Below, piece after piece: positions 7,097 through 12,250 of a stretch of 12,250 nt of DNA. The notes beneath the pieces are model-generated. The model did not search any database. It was not told the origin of the DNA and worked only from the letters and a program-made list of their open reading frames with translations. Location: NCBI GenBank assembly GCA_027451305.1, contig DAIDJQ010000213.1, positions 1-12,250 on the forward strand, given 5' to 3'. This DNA comes from Cellulomonas sp. (GTDB lineage Bacteria; Actinomycetota; Actinomycetes; Actinomycetales; Cellulomonadaceae). The position numbers were made by a program, and so were the translations under genes. Numbering within the stretch: the stretch's first letter is position 1; each line of letters begins with the position of its first letter.

Positions 7097-7996
7097 GTGG
7101 CGAGCGGCATGGGCGGTGGCGAGGCGATCCTGCTCGGCCTCGTGCAGGGCCTGACCGAGTTCCTGCCGGTGTCCTCGAGCGCGCACATCCGGATCGTCAG
7201 CGAGCTGATCGGCGGCCGGGACGCTGGTGCCGCCTTCACCGCGGTGATCCAGCTCGGCACCGAGTCGGCGGTGCTCCTGTACTTCCGTCGCGACATCGTG
7301 CGGATCGTGTCCGCGTGGTGGCGGGCCGTCCGGGGCGACCTCGGCACCGACCGGCGCTCGCGCCTCGGGATGCCGGCCGGCGCGCGGGCCGACCACGACG
7401 CGCTGATGGGCTGGTTCATCATCGTGGGCTCGCTGCCCATCGTGATCCTGGGCGTGCTCTTCCAGCACTCGATCGAGAACGGGCTGCGAAACCTCTGGAT
7501 CACGGTGCTCACCCTCGTCGGGTTCGCACTGCTGCTGGGCTGGGCGGACCGGGTCGGACGCCGAGAGCGGCCCCTCGCGGAGCTCACGACGCCGCACGCG
7601 GTGCAGTTCGGCTTCTGGCAGGCACTGGCGTTGATCCCGGGGGTGTCCCGCTCCGGCGGCACCATCACCGGCGGGCTGCTGATGGGCTACACCCGTGAGG
7701 CCGCCGCGCGGTACTCGTTCCTGCTCGCCATCCCCGCGGTGTTCGGCTCCGGGCTCTACGAGCTGGTGACCAACCTCGACGGCTTCGGGCACGACGGTGT
7801 TCCCGGGTTCGGGTTGACGCTGGTCGCGACGTTCGTCGCGTTCGTCGTCGGCTACCTCGTCATCATCGTGTTCCTCAAGATCGTCTCGACGTACAGCTAT
7901 CGGCCGTTCGTCCTGTACCGGTTCGGGCTCGCCGCCGTCGTGGTGCTGCTGCTGGTCAGCGGGGTGCTCGACCCGAGCGTCCCCGTCACGCCCTGA
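7097..7996 (+). CDS. uppP: Undecaprenyl-diphosphate phosphatase (UppP/BacA)
   Basis: 299 aa. It is an integral membrane phosphatase that converts undecaprenyl diphosphate to the monophosphate, recycling the lipid carrier of peptidoglycan and other wall polymers; extra copies give bacitracin resistance. Both family signatures are present: [18 protein letters not shown] (13-30, with the (E/Q)xxxE pair Q17/E21, and H30) and PGVSRSGGT (181-189, R185). Several hydrophobic segments are visible, for example about 104-122, 134-150, 204-222, 239-262 and 274-290. The start at GTG 7097 is chosen for the TAAGGT box 7 bases upstream and because it opens just before the first signature; an ATG at 7109 would drop four residues. 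The gene precedes mshC in the same direction, but three hairpins and a separate promoter lie between them. Confidence 0.96.
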   Translation: MASGMGGGEAILLGLVQGLTEFLPVSSSAHIRIVSELIGGRDAGAAFTAVIQLGTESAVLLYFRRDIVRIVSAWWRAVRGDLGTDRRSRLGMPAGARADHDALMGWFIIVGSLPIVILGVLFQHSIENGLRNLWITVLTLVGFALLLGWADRVGRRERPLAELTTPHAVQFGFWQALALIPGVSRSGGTITGGLLMGYTREAAARYSFLLAIPAVFGSGLYELVTNLDGFGHDGVPGFGLTLVATFVAFVVGYLVIIVFLKIVSTYSYRPFVLYRFGLAAVVVLLLVSGVLDPSVPVTP

Positions 7997-8011
7997 GGTG
8001 CCGCCGCTGCG

Positions 8012-8069
8012 GGGCGCGTCGGACGCGCCCGGTGCGCCGACGCCCGGCGTCGCCCCGCTGCACGGGGCG
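8012..8069 (+). terminator. Three consecutive hairpins after uppP
   Basis: GGGCGCGTC/GACGCGCCC (8012-8020/8022-8030), CGACGCC/GGCGTCG (8038-8044/8046-8052) and CGCCCCG/CGGGGCG (8051-8057/8063-8069, loop ctgca) are all perfect. The second and third share two bases, so they are alternatives or stack. They begin 16 bases after the uppP stop and end 16 bases before the mshC -10 box. They probably terminate uppP transcription. Confidence 0.6.
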
Positions 8070-8084
8070 TGTCGTCCACGCGGT

Positions 8085-8090
8085 TAGGCT
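8085..8090 (+). promoter_or_regulatory. -10 box of mshC (leaderless)
   Basis: TAGGCT is followed by 7 bases (tccgcac) and the GTG at 8098. The same hexamer serves the PAC2 gene and the gene at the right edge. Confidence 0.6.
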
Positions 8091-8097
8091 TCCGCAC

Positions 8098-9162
8098 GTG
8101 CTCACCTGGCCCGCTCCGCACGTTCCGCGGCTCCCGGGCGAAGGGCCCGTCGTCCTGGTGCGCGAGAGCACCACGGGTGAGCTCGTGCCTGCGGCGTCGG
8201 GACGGACGGCGACCCTCTACGTCTGCGGCATCACGCCCTACGACGCGACCCACCTCGGGCACGCCGCGACCGCCGTGGCGTTCGACGTCCTGAACCGCGC
8301 GTGGCGGGACGCCGGCCTCACCGTCCGGTACGCGTCCAACGTCACCGATGTCGACGACCCGCTGCTCGAGCGCGCTGCAGCGACCGGGGTGGACTGGCGG
8401 CGGCTGGCCGACGAGCAGATCGCCCTCTACGCACAGGACATGACCGCCCTCGGCGTCCTGCCGCCGGACGTCTACCGCGGCGTGGTCGAGGCGCTTCCCG
8501 ACGTGGTCGTGGCGGTGGAGGCGCTTCTCGCCGCAGGTGCGGCGTACCGGGTCCCGACGCCCGAGGCCGTGGCTGACGGCACCGACCGCGGGGACGTCTA
8601 CGCGGACCTGGCGGCAGACCCGGACTTCGGCACGATCGCCGGCCTGGACCGGGAGATGATGCTCGCGCTGGCCGCCGAGCGCGGAGGAGACCCGCAGCGT
8701 CCTGGGAAGCGTGACCCCCTCGATCCGCTGCTCTGGCGCCGGGAACGACCGGGTGAGCCTGCGTGGGACGGGGGCACGCTCGGGCGGGGGCGGCCGGGTT
8801 GGCACATCGAGTGCGCCGTGATCGCCAGGGACGGCCTCGGGCTCCCGTTCGACGTCCAGGGCGGCGGCTCGGACCTGCTGTTCCCGCACCACGAGATGAG
8901 CGCGTCGCACGGTCGGCTGCTCGACGCAGGGATGTGCGCGCGCACCCACGTGCACACCGGGATGGTGGGCCTCGACGGCGAGAAGATGAGCAAGTCCCGG
9001 GGGAACCTGGTGATGGTCTCGACCCTGCTGGCGCAGGGGGCGGACCCGATGGCGGTGCGGCTCGCCCTGCTCGCCCATCGCTACCGGGACGACTGGGAGT
9101 GGTCGGCCGACCAGCTGGCCGCGGCGGACGAACGGCTGACCACGTGGCGGCGGGCCGTCTAG
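8098..9162 (+). CDS. mshC: L-cysteine:GlcN-Ins ligase MshC, cut short by an in-frame TAG
   Basis: MshC joins cysteine to glucosaminyl-inositol with ATP, the ligase step of mycothiol synthesis, and is related to cysteinyl-tRNA synthetase. Seen here: [15 protein letters not shown] (41-55; zinc ligand C43 and the HIGH-type HLGH motif), [11 protein letters not shown] (204-214), GWHIECA (C239), FPHHEMSAS (H264/H265) and EKMSKS (KMSKS at 296-300). The frame ends at TAG 9160-9162 after 354 residues, whereas the family is about 410-420. The same frame continues without the stop for 65 more codons of typical MshC C-terminus (see 9163-9360), giving 420 residues if the TAG were a sense codon. The start GTG 8098 fits the TAGGCT box 7 bases upstream. 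The truncated protein lacks the end of the C-terminal helical domain and may well be inactive. Sequence error or readthrough are alternatives. Confidence 0.9.
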   Translation: MLTWPAPHVPRLPGEGPVVLVRESTTGELVPAASGRTATLYVCGITPYDATHLGHAATAVAFDVLNRAWRDAGLTVRYASNVTDVDDPLLERAAATGVDWRRLADEQIALYAQDMTALGVLPPDVYRGVVEALPDVVVAVEALLAAGAAYRVPTPEAVADGTDRGDVYADLAADPDFGTIAGLDREMMLALAAERGGDPQRPGKRDPLDPLLWRRERPGEPAWDGGTLGRGRPGWHIECAVIARDGLGLPFDVQGGGSDLLFPHHEMSASHGRLLDAGMCARTHVHTGMVGLDGEKMSKSRGNLVMVSTLLAQGADPMAVRLALLAHRYRDDWEWSADQLAAADERLTTWRRAV

Positions 9163-9360
9163 GGCAATGGGGGACCGGACGCCGCGGCGACGCTCGCGGC
9201 CGTGCGCGCCGCGGTGGCGGATGACCTCGACACCCCTCGGGCGCTGGCTGCGGTCGACGAGTGGGCGGCTCTCGCCCTGGCCGGTGCCGAGCCCTCGGTG
9301 GAGGGTGCGCCCGGTGTGGTGGCCCGCACCGTGGACGCGCTGCTCGGCGTGCGGTTGTGA
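9163..9360 (+). pseudogene. mshC: Severed C-terminal end of mshC
   Basis: This is 65 sense codons and a TGA in the same frame as the upstream mshC, separated from it only by the TAG at 9160-9162. The translation starts [20 protein letters not shown] and continues with [15 protein letters not shown], then [19 protein letters not shown] (376-380 in full-length numbering) corresponds to the DDFNTP-type motif of cysteinyl-tRNA synthetases and is normal in MshC. Codon use is still strongly GC-ending, with no sign of decay. Transcription of this part should continue from the mshC promoter. No start signal for independent translation is seen. Confidence 0.85.
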
Positions 9361-9373
9361 CGGACGACCGTCA
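9358..9373. terminator. Hairpin joining the mshC and PAC2 stop codons
   Basis: TGACGG (9358-9363) and CCGTCA (9368-9373) form a 6-bp stem with an ACGA loop. The TGA is the original mshC stop and the TCA is the minus-strand stop of the PAC2 gene. It is short for a terminator but sits exactly between the convergent genes. Confidence 0.4.
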
Positions 9374-10225
9374 GCCGCCGTTGCCCGTGTCCCGGCGTCG
9401 CAGGTAGCGCTCGAACTCCCGGGCGATGGCCTCGCCGCTGGCCTCGGGCAGCTCCGCGGTGTCCTTCGCCTCCTCGAGCTGACGCACGTAGTCGCCGATC
9501 TCGGAGTCCTCGCCGGCCAGCTCGTCCACTCCCGCCTGCCACGCAGCCGCGTCGTCGGGCAGCTCACCGAGCGGGATCGACTCGCCCAGCAGCTGCTCGA
9601 TTCGGTGCAAGATCGCCAGGGAGGCCTTCGGCGACGGCGGGTGCGCGACGTAGTGCGGCACCGCCGCCCACAGCGACAGCGACTGCATGCCGCGCGCGGC
9701 GGCCTCGTGCTGGAGCACCCCGACGATCCCGGTCGGCCCCTCGTAGCTGCTGGCCTCCAGGGCGAGCGCCGAGCGCACGGCGGCGTCCTCGCTCGTGGCG
9801 TTCACCGGGATCGGCCTGGTGTGCGGCACGTCCGCCAGCAGTGCGCCGACCGTGACCACCGTGCGCACCCCGAGGCCGGCGGCGATGTCGAGCAGCTCCG
9901 CGCAGTACCTCCGCCACCGCATCGACGGCTCGATGCCGTGCACCAGCACCACCTGGCGACCGGAGCGGGGTCCGGTCGCGACGGCGACGGATGTGGTCGG
10001 CCAGCTGATCTCCCGCGTGCCGTCCTCACCGATCTCGATCACAGGGCGGTTCACCTGGAAGTCGTGGTACTCCTCCGGGTCGAGCTGCTCGACCTCCTCC
10101 GCGTCCCACGCCTCGTGCAGGTGGACCAGCGCCTGGGTCGCCGCCGAGCCCGCGTCGTTCCAGCCTTCGAAAGCGGCCAGCATGACGGTCTGGTCACCCG
10201 GCAGGTCGGCGGTCACGTCGCTCAC
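9371..10225 (-). CDS. PAC2-family (proteasome assembly chaperone 2-like) protein
   Basis: 284 aa, the usual length. Actinobacterial PAC2-family proteins share a fold with the eukaryotic proteasome assembly chaperone 2; their bacterial function is not established. Conserved segments are visible: FEGWNDAG (19-26), EEYHDFQVNRP (51-61), HGIEPSMRWR (96-105), the TVGALLADVPHTRP region (125-138) and VPHYVAHPPSPKA (189-201). The C-terminal 70 residues are charged and helical, with YVRQLEEAKD. The start is GTG at 10225, 6 bases after a TAGGCT box. It lies tail to tail with mshC and head to head with the HAD gene. No proteasome gene is visible in the window, so a link to proteasome assembly is only by family name. 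Confidence 0.93.
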   Translation of the reverse strand: MSDVTADLPGDQTVMLAAFEGWNDAGSAATQALVHLHEAWDAEEVEQLDPEEYHDFQVNRPVIEIGEDGTREISWPTTSVAVATGPRSGRQVVLVHGIEPSMRWRRYCAELLDIAAGLGVRTVVTVGALLADVPHTRPIPVNATSEDAAVRSALALEASSYEGPTGIVGVLQHEAAARGMQSLSLWAAVPHYVAHPPSPKASLAILHRIEQLLGESIPLGELPDDAAAWQAGVDELAGEDSEIGDYVRQLEEAKDTAELPEASGEAIAREFERYLRRRDTGNGG

Positions 10226-10231
10226 ACCCCC

Positions 10232-10237
10232 AGCCTA
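10232..10237 (-). promoter_or_regulatory. -10 box of the PAC2 gene (leaderless)
   Basis: On the minus strand TAGGCT is followed by 6 bases (gggggt) and the GTG at 10225. There is no separate Shine-Dalgarno sequence. Confidence 0.55.
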
Positions 10238-10339
10238 GGCGGGCCACCTCGGGGTGGGCGGGTGTCCGAGCCCGAGGCGGGGCGCTCCCGCAGCGGCCCG
10301 GCGGTGGCGATGTCGAGCGGCTCGCCGCATCGGCTTCCG

Positions 10340-10345
10340 TACCAT
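10340..10345 (+). promoter_or_regulatory. -10 box of the HAD hydrolase gene (leaderless)
   Basis: TACCAT is followed by 6 bases (gggcgg) and the GTG at 10352. It fixes the start of a frame that stays open far upstream. Confidence 0.55.
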
Positions 10346-10351
10346 GGGCGG

Positions 10352-11023
10352 GTGCTTCCGCTGCCTGCCGCCCTCCTGTGGGACATGGACGGCACCCTCA
10401 TCGACACGGAGCCGTACTGGATGGCCGCCGAGACCGAGCTGGTCGAGGCGCACGGCGGGGTATGGACCCAGGTCGACGCCGTCCGGATGATCGGTTCCTC
10501 GATGGCGGTGTGCGCGGCGGAGCTGCAGTCACGCGGGGTCGAGCTCACCGTGGCCCAGATCGCGGACGCCCTGAACAGCCGGGTGGGCGCCTCCGTCGCA
10601 GCGGGCATCCCGTGGAAGGCCGGTGCGCTCGAGCTGTTGACCGAGCTCAGCGCGGCCGGTGTGCCACAGGCGCTGGTCACGTCGTCGCAGGCCGTGCTGG
10701 CGAGGCCGTTCGCGGACGCCGTCGGCGTGTTCGACGTCGTGGTCGCAGGCGACGACGTGACGCACAGCAAGCCGCACCCGGAGCCGTACCTGACCGCTGC
10801 CAGGCTCCTGGGCCTCGACCCGGCACTGTGCGTCGCGGTCGAGGACTCGCCGTCAGGGGTCGCCGCAGCGTTGGCCTCCGGTGCCAGGGTCGTCGCCCTC
10901 GCCTCGCCGTCCAGCGTCCCGACGACCCCGGAGCTGAGCCGCGTCTCGTGGCTCACCGACCTCGACCTGGCGACGCTCGCCCGCGTCGGCGCCGGCCACG
11001 TCCTGGACCTACGCGCCGCCTGA
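10352..11023 (+). CDS. HAD-superfamily phosphatase (beta-phosphoglucomutase-like, subfamily IA)
   Basis: 223 aa, normal for this subfamily. HAD hydrolases remove phosphate from small metabolites through an aspartyl-phosphate intermediate. Motif I is DMDGTLIDTE with nucleophile D11 and acid/base D13. Motif II is T110/S111 in ALVTSS, motif III is K140 in HSKPHPEPY, and motif IV is VEDSPSG with D165. A helical cap lies between motif I and motif II (about residues 18-85). The substrate cannot be predicted. The frame is open upstream to 9167, antisense to the PAC2 gene; that part is a GC-rich shadow. The GTG at 10352 is chosen because the protein then begins just before motif I and a TACCAT box lies 6 bases upstream. 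It diverges from the PAC2 gene and converges on the RecB-like gene. Confidence 0.93.
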   Translation: MLPLPAALLWDMDGTLIDTEPYWMAAETELVEAHGGVWTQVDAVRMIGSSMAVCAAELQSRGVELTVAQIADALNSRVGASVAAGIPWKAGALELLTELSAAGVPQALVTSSQAVLARPFADAVGVFDVVVAGDDVTHSKPHPEPYLTAARLLGLDPALCVAVEDSPSGVAAALASGARVVALASPSSVPTTPELSRVSWLTDLDLATLARVGAGHVLDLRAA

Positions 11024-11051
11024 CGTCGTCCCCGTCGCAGACCGGGTGGCT

Positions 11052-11070
11052 GGCCGCCGTCAGACGGCCG
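11052..11070. terminator. Hairpin between HAD and RecB-like genes
   Basis: CCGTC (11057-11061) and GACGG (11063-11067) pair around one base. One further G-C pair and, past a mismatch, two or three more extend the stem out to 11052/11070. The RecB-like gene's stop (tca, 11060-11062) is at the tip. The 36-bp convergent gap holds nothing else. It is weak as a terminator. Confidence 0.3.
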
Positions 11071-12010
11071 CTGTCGGCTCCGGTCGCACGCCGATCGCGC
11101 GTTCGACGGCGTCGTCGGACACCGTGGGGGAGGTGCCGCCGAAAGCGGGGCACAGGTCCTTGAACGAGCACCACTCGCAGAGCTTCGACGTGCGCGGGCG
11201 CCACTCACCGGTCCGGGCCGTCTCCTGCACCCCGGCCCACAACGAGCGCACCCTCGACTCGAGGGTCACCATCTCGGCCTCGGTGGGCTCGTGCTTCAGC
11301 ACGGTGCCGTCACCGAGGTACTCGAGCTGGAGCAGCCGGGGAAGCGTTCCACGGGTACGCCACACGACGTACGCGTAGAAGCGCATCTGGAAGAGAGCGT
11401 CGCCCTCGTACCCGGCGCGCGGTGAGCGCCCGGTCTTGTAGTCGACCACCCGCACCCAGCCGTTGGGTGCGACGTCGACCCGGTCGATCACGCCGCGGAG
11501 CTGGGGCCCGTCCTCCAGGTCGGCGGTCACCTTCAGCTCCCTGGCCCGGGGCTCGAGCCGGGTCGGGTCCTCCAGGGTGAAGTACGTCACCAGGAGAGCC
11601 TCGGCGGTGGCGAGCCAGGCGTCGCGGGCGGTCTCGTCGGTGAAGAGCTGCGCGTAGATCGGCGACCGCTCGCACAACGCCGCCCACCGGGGGAGCAGGA
11701 GCGTCCGCGCGGCGTCCAGCGTGCGTCCGGCGGCGGGCAGGTCGAAGAGGTGCTCGAGCACGGCGTGGACGAGGGTGCCGCGGGCGGCGGCCTCGCTCGT
11801 CGGTTCCGGGAGTCGGTCCACGACGCGGAACCGGAACAGCAGCGGGCACTGCAGGAAGTCGTGCGCCCTGGACGGCGACAGCCCCGGCGGGAGCGCCGCG
11901 CGCTGCGCGCGCGCCCCGACCGAATCCTCGATCGTCTCCTCGACGACCGCGGCCGCGTCGAGCGGGTCGAGCCCGTCGAGGGTCGCCGCGTCCTCCTGGT
12001 CGATGCTCAC
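11060..12010 (-). CDS. Stand-alone RecB-family (PD-(D/E)XK) nuclease with iron-sulfur cysteines
   Basis: 316 aa, no helicase part. The Cas4/AddB/RecB-type nuclease core is visible: SPSRAHDFLQCPLLFRFR (45-62), GTLVHAVLEHLF (78-89, H82), GVIDRVDV (173-180, D176), VVDYKTG (188-194, D190 and K192) and QMRFYAYV (208-215, Q208/Y212). Four cysteines, C55, C278, C281 and C287 (KLCEWCSFKDLC), are spaced as in the [4Fe-4S] cluster of AddB and Cas4 nucleases. The likely role is DNA end processing or repair as an exonuclease; this is inferred from the family. The start GTG at 12010 is chosen for the TACCCT box 7 bases upstream; the frame is open further upstream to 12205, but that stretch is repeat-rich and lacks family sequence. 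No CRISPR array or other cas gene is near, so it is not Cas4. Confidence 0.92.
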   Translation of the reverse strand: MSIDQEDAATLDGLDPLDAAAVVEETIEDSVGARAQRAALPPGLSPSRAHDFLQCPLLFRFRVVDRLPEPTSEAAARGTLVHAVLEHLFDLPAAGRTLDAARTLLLPRWAALCERSPIYAQLFTDETARDAWLATAEALLVTYFTLEDPTRLEPRARELKVTADLEDGPQLRGVIDRVDVAPNGWVRVVDYKTGRSPRAGYEGDALFQMRFYAYVVWRTRGTLPRLLQLEYLGDGTVLKHEPTEAEMVTLESRVRSLWAGVQETARTGEWRPRTSKLCEWCSFKDLCPAFGGTSPTVSDDAVERAIGVRPEPTAAV

Positions 12011-12017
12011 GAGGCCG

Positions 12018-12023
12018 AGGGTA
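12018..12023 (-). promoter_or_regulatory. -10 box of the RecB-like gene (leaderless)
   Basis: On the minus strand TACCCT is followed by 7 bases (cggcctc) and the GTG at 12010. There is no convincing Shine-Dalgarno spacing. Confidence 0.55.
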
Positions 12024-12079
12024 GGCGGCGCCACCCACACAGCCTGTCGCGACGCGCACCTGGACCGTCCAGGCGCGGC

Positions 12080-12120
12080 CCGTGCCGCGCAGGGTCGCGC
12101 CGTGCCGCGCAGGGTCGCGC
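12080..12120. repeat. Tandem 20-bp direct repeat in a divergent intergenic region
   Basis: CGTGCCGCGCAGGGTCGCGC occurs twice back to back (12081-12100 and 12101-12120), with one matching base before. Two shorter copies of CCGTGGGG follow at 12129-12136 and 12142-12149. It lies about 60 bp upstream of the RecB-like -10 box and about 100 bp upstream of the next gene's, within a 219-bp gap. Confidence 0.85.
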
Positions 12121-12217
12121 GGGGCCGCCCGTGGGGCCGGGCCGTGGGGTGCAGGCGCAGCCGGGCCGGACCGCGCTCGCGTGCCGGGCCGACGCCGAAG
12201 CGCACGGCTGGGACACC

Positions 12218-12223
12218 TAGGCT
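12218..12223 (+). promoter_or_regulatory. -10 box of the gene at the right edge (leaderless)
   Basis: TAGGCT is followed by 6 bases (gatccg) and the GTG at 12230, the same pattern as mshC and the PAC2 gene. Confidence 0.5.
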
Positions 12224-12229
12224 GATCCG

Positions 12230-12250
12230 GTGACCGGTCCTGCCGACCCC
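12230..12250 (+). CDS. Start of a gene running off the window (unidentified)
   Basis: Only seven codons are visible, starting with GTG and reading MTGPADP. The start is inferred from the TAGGCT box 6 bases upstream. The product cannot be identified from this. In related genomes I recall a site-2 protease (M50) gene beginning here, divergent from the RecB-like gene, but the sequence shown does not prove it. Confidence 0.45.

Noticed and set aside
7097..7160. UppP with Gln instead of Glu at position 17 as a defect
   Set aside because: The family motif is (E/Q)xxxE, so Q17 with E21 is within the normal range.
9160..9162. Pyrrolysine or selenocysteine recoding at the mshC TAG
   Set aside because: Selenocysteine uses TGA. 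Pyrrolysine at TAG needs pyl genes, not expected in this group, and none is visible. The residue is in a linker without catalytic need.
9160..9360. A frameshift as the cause of the short mshC
   Set aside because: The downstream MshC-like sequence is in the same frame as the upstream part (codon positions match on both sides of the TAG), so the lesion is a substitution-type stop, not an indel.
10247..10332. Inverted repeats between the PAC2 and HAD genes (CCTCGGG/CCCGAGG at 10247-10277; CGATG/CATCG with inner CGAG/CTCG at 10308-10332)
   Set aside because: Short stems like these arise easily in DNA this GC-rich, and nothing ties them to a regulator. Conservation would be needed before calling them operators.
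11060..12010. Cas4 of a CRISPR system
   Set aside because: There is no repeat array, cas1 or cas2. The protein is longer than typical Cas4 and sits in a housekeeping neighbourhood.

Overview
The window is high-GC bacterial DNA. Its gene content is that of an actinobacterium: a mycothiol-synthesis gene (mshC), a PAC2-family protein, a DUF5703-type small protein and a stand-alone RecB-type nuclease next to a HAD hydrolase. The gene order (aldo/keto reductase, uppP, mshC, PAC2, HAD, RecB-like) resembles Micrococcales such as Cellulomonadaceae. That placement is inference from remembered synteny, not a search. The genes are ordinary chromosomal ones. I see no mobile element, CRISPR array, RNA gene or phage gene. 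Intergenic gaps are all under about 220 bases.

Layout. 1-1782: an Lrp/AsnC-family regulator (minus strand) diverges from alanine dehydrogenase; the 135-bp gap holds two inverted repeats that could be operators. 1844-5346: two codirectional peptidase genes, an M3 peptidyl-dipeptidase (Dcp type) and an M20 metallopeptidase. 5388-6042: a DUF5703 protein (minus) diverges from a small protein with a very acidic tail. 6064-7996: an aldo/keto reductase (minus) diverges from uppP. 8098-9360: mshC, broken by one in-frame TAG. 9371-11023: a PAC2 protein (minus) diverges from a HAD phosphatase. 11060-12250: a RecB-family nuclease (minus) diverges from the first codons of a further gene that leaves the window.

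How the genes work together. Ald and its regulator probably form an alanine/pyruvate switch like AldR-Ald of mycobacteria, and the two peptidases would supply free amino acids. UppP recycles the undecaprenyl lipid carrier for the cell wall. MshC adds cysteine to GlcN-Ins in mycothiol synthesis. The RecB-like protein is probably a DNA repair nuclease. The rest are conserved actinobacterial genes of unclear role.

Two patterns stand out. First, mshC carries an in-frame amber codon after residue 354, while the remaining 65 codons, including the family DLDTP motif, stay intact in the same frame. It is a recent nonsense mutation, a sequence error or a readthrough site. Second, nearly every gene has a TANNNT-like -10 box only 6-8 bases before its start codon, which implies leaderless transcripts. 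The exceptions, ald and the DUF5703 gene, have Shine-Dalgarno sequences instead. Many gene ends also place the TGA stop at the base of a hairpin, and at convergent junctions one hairpin can hold both stops. I found no convincing new multi-gene system.
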